From Eucalyptus grandis (Eukaryota > Streptophyta > Magnoliopsida > Myrtales > Myrtaceae), in contig NC_052613.1 of the NCBI RefSeq assembly GCF_016545825.1, positions 372,001 through 436,000 on the forward strand: a DNA stretch of 64,000 nucleotides, in the 5' to 3' direction. The notes under the pieces are model-generated. The model had not been told where the DNA came from. It did no database searches and saw only the letters and a program-made list of their open reading frames with translations. The translations under genes and the position numbers were made by a program. This document shows, one piece after another, positions 58,428-64,000 of the stretch (its first letter is position 1; every line of letters begins with the position of its first letter).

Positions 58428-60370
58428 ATGTCTTCAAGAAAGTCTTCGAGAATCGCAAGCAGGGGACCACGGCGAATGAGTGAGGGGCCTACTCATTTTG
58501 ATCTCACCGAGGAAGAGGAGTCACCAAGTCAACAGCAGAGCCCACAACATTCTCAACAGCGTCATTCTCCACCATCTAGTCCACAGGATGCTAGTCATCA
58601 ACAAGAGGAAGAAATTATTGAAGACGTAGATCCTGTAAGAGTTCAAAAGCCCTCTTTTATTTATAAGCTTTACCGTGCTTTAAAGAGCATTGGTACTCCA
58701 TTGAACTACATCGATGAGTTTCTTAAGGACAAGGGATATGAGAATGAGTACATTTTTTTTGAAAAATGGAGAGTTTGGAAATTGCTCCTAATGGGTTGGT
58801 AGAAAAAACCCTTGCAAATATCCCAAGTGATCCGCGTGTTGGGGGATTTAATCCGATAGATGGGAATGATGATGACAGATTGTACAGAGAATTTCAACCG
58901 AGAATGGGTGTTGTAGCAAAAATTCGGGGAAAAAGAACAGAGTTGTTTAGATCGAAGGAACAAAAGGATCTATACTCCAAATTGTTGAAGCGTGGGGTGA
59001 TAAACCCTAGGAGTGTGGATTTTGATTTCTTTGATGCTGTGAATGTCAATTTGAGGGAAAAGTTCAGTTTTCTTCAACTTGAACAGTTCTGTTTTGACAC
59101 CACAGAAGCCTATGCTCAATTAACTGCATATTTCTATTCAAATCTTAGTTTCTTGGATGCGAATAGAATCTCTTTCAGTGTTCGAAATCAGGACTTTGTA
59201 GTGGATGTGGATATGTTGGAGGATGTGATTGGGGTTGAGAGAGGAAGATATCAACCCATCAGTGTTTCTATAGCTCGTGCCACATTGGAACTTGTTAAAG
59301 ATAGAAGGACAGAGGGAAGGATTTCCTACTCAAGGATGCGTGCGTTCAACATTCTGCTTCACAAGATTGTGATTAATTGTCTTAGACCGAAATTAACTTC
59401 CAAGACTGATGTTTCTAACTCAGAGGCAAAGCTGATGTACGCCATCAATGCTGGGAAAATTTTTTCTCTTCCTCACACTATTCTGTTCCACATGTATAGA
59501 GCAGTGGTGAAGGATAAAAGCCAACTTCCTTATCCAGGTCTTGTGTCAAAGATATTCAGACATTTGAATATTCAGCCTCCACAAATTCTCTGTGTTCGAC
59601 CATGTGACAAAATGGTGGTAGGACTGAAAATGGTGTCCAAAATGCGTCTGAAAGAACTCGACAAGGCATTGGAGAAATTTAAGGAGAAAACCATTGTCAA
59701 ATCTCATCAAGTCTCTTCGCAAAAGAAAAAGAAAATGGAAGGAGCCCATGGTTGCTCCATCCAAAAAGAGAAAAGCTCTCATTACTAATGAAGATGATGA
59801 GGATGACCTCACAATTTCTGCTATAGCATTGAAGAAGCTGAGTCGTTCTATTCCAGAATCAATGGAACGACAGGAGAAAGAAGCAGAGGAGAGAGAAGAA
59901 TAGGAGAAAAAAGAAGAAACAGAAACAAATGAGAAAGAAGCAGAGGAGAAGGAAGAAGAGGAGAGAGAAGCTAAGAAAGAGAAGCAGAGAAGGAAAGGTT
60001 TGAAGAAGAAGAAGACAGAGAAAATCAACAGGAAGGAGAGCATGAGGAACTCTCTTCTCCACCTGAAGCCATGGAAACAGGGGGAGATGGTGAGAATAGA
60101 GGAATGTCCTCATATCCTATTAACAGTGAAGGAGTCAGCCGCTCTCCAGCAAATCCAGAGGACATTCATGCCTCTCAATTTCCTGAGGAGGGACATAATG
60201 CTTCATCGCCAAATCTGCGTGATTATGCTGATATACCATCATTTGCCTTTACTCCATCAAATCGTGCCGAAGCCAGTACGCAGATTGATAACTCAGCAGA
60301 TTTTCACAGAATCGTTGATGTTCTCTTGGAAATGCGGGGTCAAATATATGCTTCGGAAAGCGAAGTTTAG
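58428..60370 (+). pseudogene. Sirevirus 2 downstream ORF (env-like position)
   Basis: The better preserved copy of the post-pol ORF. Start at 58428 (MSSRKSSRIASRGPRRMSEG), a Gln/Ser-rich segment, then YKLYRALKSIGTPLNYIDEF. After one frame break in a T run near 58755 comes the 340-codon main domain (58766-59788: TLANIPSDP, RSVDFDFFDAVNVNLREKF, LTAYFYSNLSFLDANRISF, ATLELVKDRRTE). A second break near 59725 leads into a Lys/Glu-rich coiled-coil part and the end at 60370. There is a stop near 59900. Conservation between two independent insertions shows the ORF was maintained in the family. Its function is unknown. Confidence 0.75.
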
Positions 60371-60596
60371 AACTTGAAGAATGCAGGACAAGCTTCTTCC
60401 GTTTCATTATCTTATCAGATCCAAGCCCTTGTTCTTCAGATTCAAGCCAATGCTAAAGGTGAAGAGGTGGATCAACTGAAAGGAAGAATTGAAAAGCCGG
60501 AAGGCATCATCCAGTCATGGGAGATTTCCAGCTTGTTCGCATTCCCAAGCAAACTTGACTCTATTTTATTTCCATCTCAACCTTTTTTATGATGAC

Positions 60597-60610
60597 AAAA
60601 AGGGGGAGAG
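60597..60610 (+). other. Internal purine tract of Sirevirus 2
   Basis: AAAAAGGGGGAGAG, about 310 bp before the LTR-adjacent tract, at the same relative place as 50252-50266 in element 1. Confidence 0.75.
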
Positions 60611-60909
60611 ATTTGAGATTTGAAATCTTTGAACTTAAACTTGTTAAATTTTTAGTTTGTTTTGATATGTGTCTATGTGTTTGGATGAGGATTGACTGAA
60701 TGTGGATTTGGATTTGACTGCTACTTATATTAAGTACTATTGATATCTTATGAATAGCTTTACTCTTATGCAAGACTAACCTATTTTCTCTAGTTGCAGA
60801 TTCTAGTGTTATCATTAAGCCATTAATCTTTATGAGATATCCATATTTGCTTGAGTAATGTTTTGCAGGTCAAGGTTATTCAAATCTGCAGAAAAGTTTT
60901 GTCACCATC

Positions 60910-60923
60910 AAAAAGGGGGAGAT
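60910..60923 (+). other. Polypurine tract of Sirevirus 2
   Basis: AAAAAGGGGGAGAT directly before the 3' LTR. Confidence 0.9.
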
Positions 60924-61830
60924 TGTTGGAGAAATCATTCTGTAATATTTTGAAGCTGACAAAACGTTTCTATCAGTCTAGTATGAAGTTTTGCAAACTC
61001 TACTATTAAAGTCTGAAGACCTCCGGACTATCAGACTCAAGACTCAAAGTCTATTCTCTTTGACAATTTCTAATCCGTTGAAGAAAGGCTATCCAGAACT
61101 GCTTCATTAAGGATTTGACCTTAGCAACTGGAAAAGATCTCTTGGCTGGATATGACATAACGGATTCAATGATTAAAGATCCGATGATTTGCGAAGTATT
61201 CTTAGAAGGTTCTACTTATGGAAACCAAAATCCTAATTGTATGGGCGAGCAGGATTGATGGGCTATCGACATGTTCCTTTAATAGCTCGAATAATCTTCC
61301 TAATTGATTCTATCCAACGGGAGGATTGGAAGAATTCCTTTGGTAAGTGCCAACGGGTATGATGGCACAAAGGAGTATAAAAGGAAGACGTTCTAGTTGT
61401 TCAAGGTGGTGCACGATAGAAGAATTCCAAAGTCTGAAGCTCTTTGATTCTTAGTCAATTCACTTATTGAGCGAAATCTTGTACGCAAAAGAGAGTTTAT
61501 ATTTTGAGATACCTTGAGGAAGTGTGGTAGAATATCTATACTGTGGAATCAAGGGAAATCGTTGCTGTAACATCTCTTTTGTTCATAGTGAAATCTAGCC
61601 GGTGGGCTGTCAGTGTAGAAGAGTGGACGTAGGCTTGGAATAAGCCGAACTACTAAAAACCTTGTGTTCAATTTTGTCTTCCCTACTCTCTGCTTTATTT
61701 TGTTCATAGTTCGTTTTGTTAACTAAAGAAGAAATTCCTTTCTATTGTTTGCCTAGTATTGCTTTCATATCTCGAGAAATTATTTAAACACCTATTCACC
61801 CCATTCTAGGTGCTATTACTAGCTATATCA
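60924..61830 (+). repeat. Sirevirus 2 3' LTR
   Basis: 907 bp from TGTTGGAGAAATC to CTAGCTATATCA, followed by AAATG. Confidence 0.9.
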
Positions 61831-63641
61831 AAATGAACATAGCCACTTTAGGTCCTTATTTGAGAAAGTGATAGCATTTCAAGTCTTTTTTAAATAAAAC
61901 CCATTTTGGATATTTATTTGAGAAAATGAGGGCATTTTAGGTCCTTTTTTTTTTTTTTTTTTTGCAATTTTCTCTCTTTTCTTTTAAATTGCACTCTAAA
62001 AAGAGAGAACCTTTGTGAGCCAGATGAAATAATAACTTGATTTTTTCTAATGCGAAAAAGTAATATGTTTGAAATTTTCATGCTAAATTTTTTGGATTTT
62101 TGTGGGGTTATCTATTACGTGTACTTGAATAATTTAGGAATTCCTTGATGCCCCTGTAGGCATTCACAATTCATAAGGTAACTTGTGGCAATTCGATCCA
62201 CATTGTGTTCGCTTTGTTTTCATGACGAGAACCAATTTTATCATTGTTACATGCATTGTTTTGTGTGTTTTTTGGGGAAGTAATGTTGATGGAATTATAA
62301 AATTATATTTAATGGTTGATTGTGCTTTAGCCTGACTATTAAAAATAGTTTTGCAAGTTCATCGCTTTTCTATGTGGATGTGGGTAGATGAAATGTACGT
62401 GCAAACTGTTTGATTATGGATCATGTTTGATCACAATGACTATGCTTATTATGAAAGTTTGTTGCTTGTTCATATGGATTGTGCTGATAGAATCATAATT
62501 CATTAAAAATGGTGGATTTCTGACTGTTATGCTGATTGTGAAAGCTCACTACTTGTATAGTATGCTAGATTAGTAACCAGTCAAATACCAATTAAAAGAA
62601 AAAGAAAAACTAGAACAAATTTTAGTGAACTATTGAAGCAATAAGTAGTTCTGATTAGACAATTACCGAGGGCTTTTGGTAGACTTCTTTTGTTTCCGAC
62701 TTCACTTGCGACAAGTCATCGCATTAGTATGAGTTCATTGACCATGTGAGGGCAATCCACCTCAATGATGAATTCAACTCGCTAATTTATCTAGTTATCT
62801 CATTGGTGGAATTTGAATCACATTCTTCTTAGTAAGGCCACAAGGTCTAGATCAACCTTGTGCTGATCGGGGTTTTATATGCCCAGGCGTTGATACCTAT
62901 CGATGTCCTAAACCAATTAAAACCATCAGGAATGAAATAAAATGTGAATAATAGAGTCCGAGTTCAACCTCATGGTCAGCGGAAGAAAAAGAAGGCTAGG
63001 GAGGAAGAATTTACATTCCATTCTCACATCCTCTTCCTCTATGGTGACCAGGCGGTCTTATAGATCCAACTAAGACAATGGAATCTTCTTTTGTGATCAT
63101 ACTTTTATCTTGGTTAGTAGTCCAATCCTTGGCTCAACTCAATGGCACTTTTACGCAGGGTTGGTGCCACTAGATTGGCATGGATGAATATCATTTCATT
63201 GTTTACGTGGATGTATACGAATGAAATTATAATTTATTAAAAACAGTGGTTCGTGCTTTGTCCTTACTATTATTCTTGTTTCTCAAATTTGTCACTTGTA
63301 CAAGTGAAATTACATCATTTTCTTGTCTATTTAGGCATATGCAGATGGAACTATAATTTGTTAATAAAGGTTGCCCTACTTCATTCCGACCAACATGTTT
63401 TGGAAGTTCGTCGTGTGTTTACATGGATTTACATCATTTGATCATATCCCATTTGGTCATCTGGACATTATTTGGTTGTATCTAGAGTATTTGCATTTTA
63501 GAATAATTACAAATATGTATCTAGAGTATTTGCTGATATTTTAATTTGACATTAAGTCATTTTGACTTTACAAAGGAGGTATTACATAAGGAAAGAAGAA
63601 TTGGCCATATCTAAAGTAGGTATAGACCAAACCCCCAAGAG
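61831..63641 (+). repeat. Second copy of the segment, without the Gypsy insertion
   Basis: Matches 3848-5285 and then, without interruption at about 63055-63060, 16208-16846. The uninterrupted join GACCAGGCGGTCTTATAGAT is the empty site of the Gypsy element. Non-coding. A poly-T run is at about 61946-61963. A block at about 63480-63500 (TTGGTTGTATCTAGAGTATT) appears rearranged or partly deleted compared with 16628-16740. Confidence 0.8.
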
Positions 63642-64000
63642 ATGGAATGCAACTAGAATTTCCACACTTGCAATTGTGAGAGTGTGGCTGATGTCCATTG
63701 CGCTACGGCCCCTCCTCCTCCTATCAAGATGCAACTAAGTTTAAATACTTAGTAAACAAGCAACTTCCTTGCCGTAGTCCCAACTGCTTTAAACCCAATG
63801 TTGCTATTAAGATTCCCCCTCCACCAATAGATGGCAATGATTCATCTAATTGAAAGTTTTTCTTCATGATAGAATGAGAAATAATGTGTACGCCTGAGTT
63901 GGAGGGCAGACTTGTGCCCCCTATGCAAGTTCGACAGGATTCTCTGGTATTCACTTGCCACATAAGCTCACTCCTTCATATAGCACATTAACCAAATTTG
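63642..64000 (+). pseudogene. Third DUF3444 copy, partial at window edge
   Basis: Begins like the other copies near ATG 63642 (MECN), with an early stop and a deletion that removes the first half of the zinc-ribbon segment (FWTQC...). It then reads KFKYLVNKQLPCRSPNC and IPPPPIDGNDSSN followed by the same stop codon as in the copy at 16847. Sharing that stop shows that copies 2 and 3 derive from one already broken gene. It continues past the end of the window. Confidence 0.8.

Larger units (their letters stand above)
52235..61830 (+). mobile_element. Sirevirus-type Copia element 2, degenerate
   Basis: 9.6 kb, flanked by AAATG (52230-52234 and 61831-61835), inserted in the second copy of the segment; the empty equivalent is near 3843-3850. 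LTRs are 921 and 907 bp. The primer site TAGTATCAGAGC is at 53158-53169. Gag, pol and the downstream ORF keep the same order as in element 1 and are clearly the same family, but the two insertions are independent because their target duplications differ. Confidence 0.92.

Overview
The window is nuclear DNA of a flowering plant, probably a eudicot. It carries plant-type genes (an NF-YC transcription factor, SEC61 gamma, the plastid-targeted acetolactate synthase, a DUF3444 protein), plastid-derived inserts, and Copia/Sirevirus and Ty3/Gypsy retrotransposons. The species cannot be fixed from sequence alone; a woody rosid, perhaps of the Myrtales, is a guess.

Layout. 1-3225: a DUF3444 gene on the minus strand with its upstream region. 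3226-4095: centre of a large inverted repeat. 4096-18480: the opposite arm, holding a broken DUF3444 copy and split at 5286-16207 by a degenerate Gypsy element with 3.3-kb LTRs. 19400-24230: an intact single-exon NF-YC gene and its long 3' region. 24230-29900: a repeat nest (a hAT-like pair of ends enclosing a solo LTR and unidentified exon-like pieces). 31408-31715: the two-exon SEC61 gamma gene, followed at about 32000-32937 by nuclear plastid DNA joined from rps8, atpF and rrn16. 36271-38447: acetolactate synthase, with one apparent intron and two 1-base frame breaks. 39849-39928: a tRNA-Leu(AAG). 39997-41907: a second partial acetolactate synthase copy, split by a MULE-like element. 41908-51506 and 52235-61830: two degenerate 9.6-kb Sireviruses, each with an extra ORF after pol. 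51512-52234 and 61831-64000: further duplicated sequence, ending in the start of a third DUF3444 copy.

Duplication history. The segment running from the inverted-repeat centre (about 3247) towards acetolactate synthase (to about 39148) appears to be a tandem duplication unit. At about 51642 the 3' flank of acetolactate synthase runs directly into a copy of the sequence that starts at 3247. Because of these duplications, every well-defined transposon here (Gypsy, MULE-like, both Sireviruses) has a paralogous empty site in the same window. These empty sites confirm the target-site duplications GTCTT, GACGATCA[A/G]C, ATTAG and AAATG and show that the insertions came after the duplications.

The working host genes are unrelated housekeeping or regulatory genes, not a pathway cluster: transcription (NF-YC), ER protein translocation (SEC61 gamma), branched-chain amino acid synthesis (acetolactate synthase) and leucine decoding (tRNA). 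Whether the acetolactate synthase copy works depends on whether its two homopolymer frame breaks are real.
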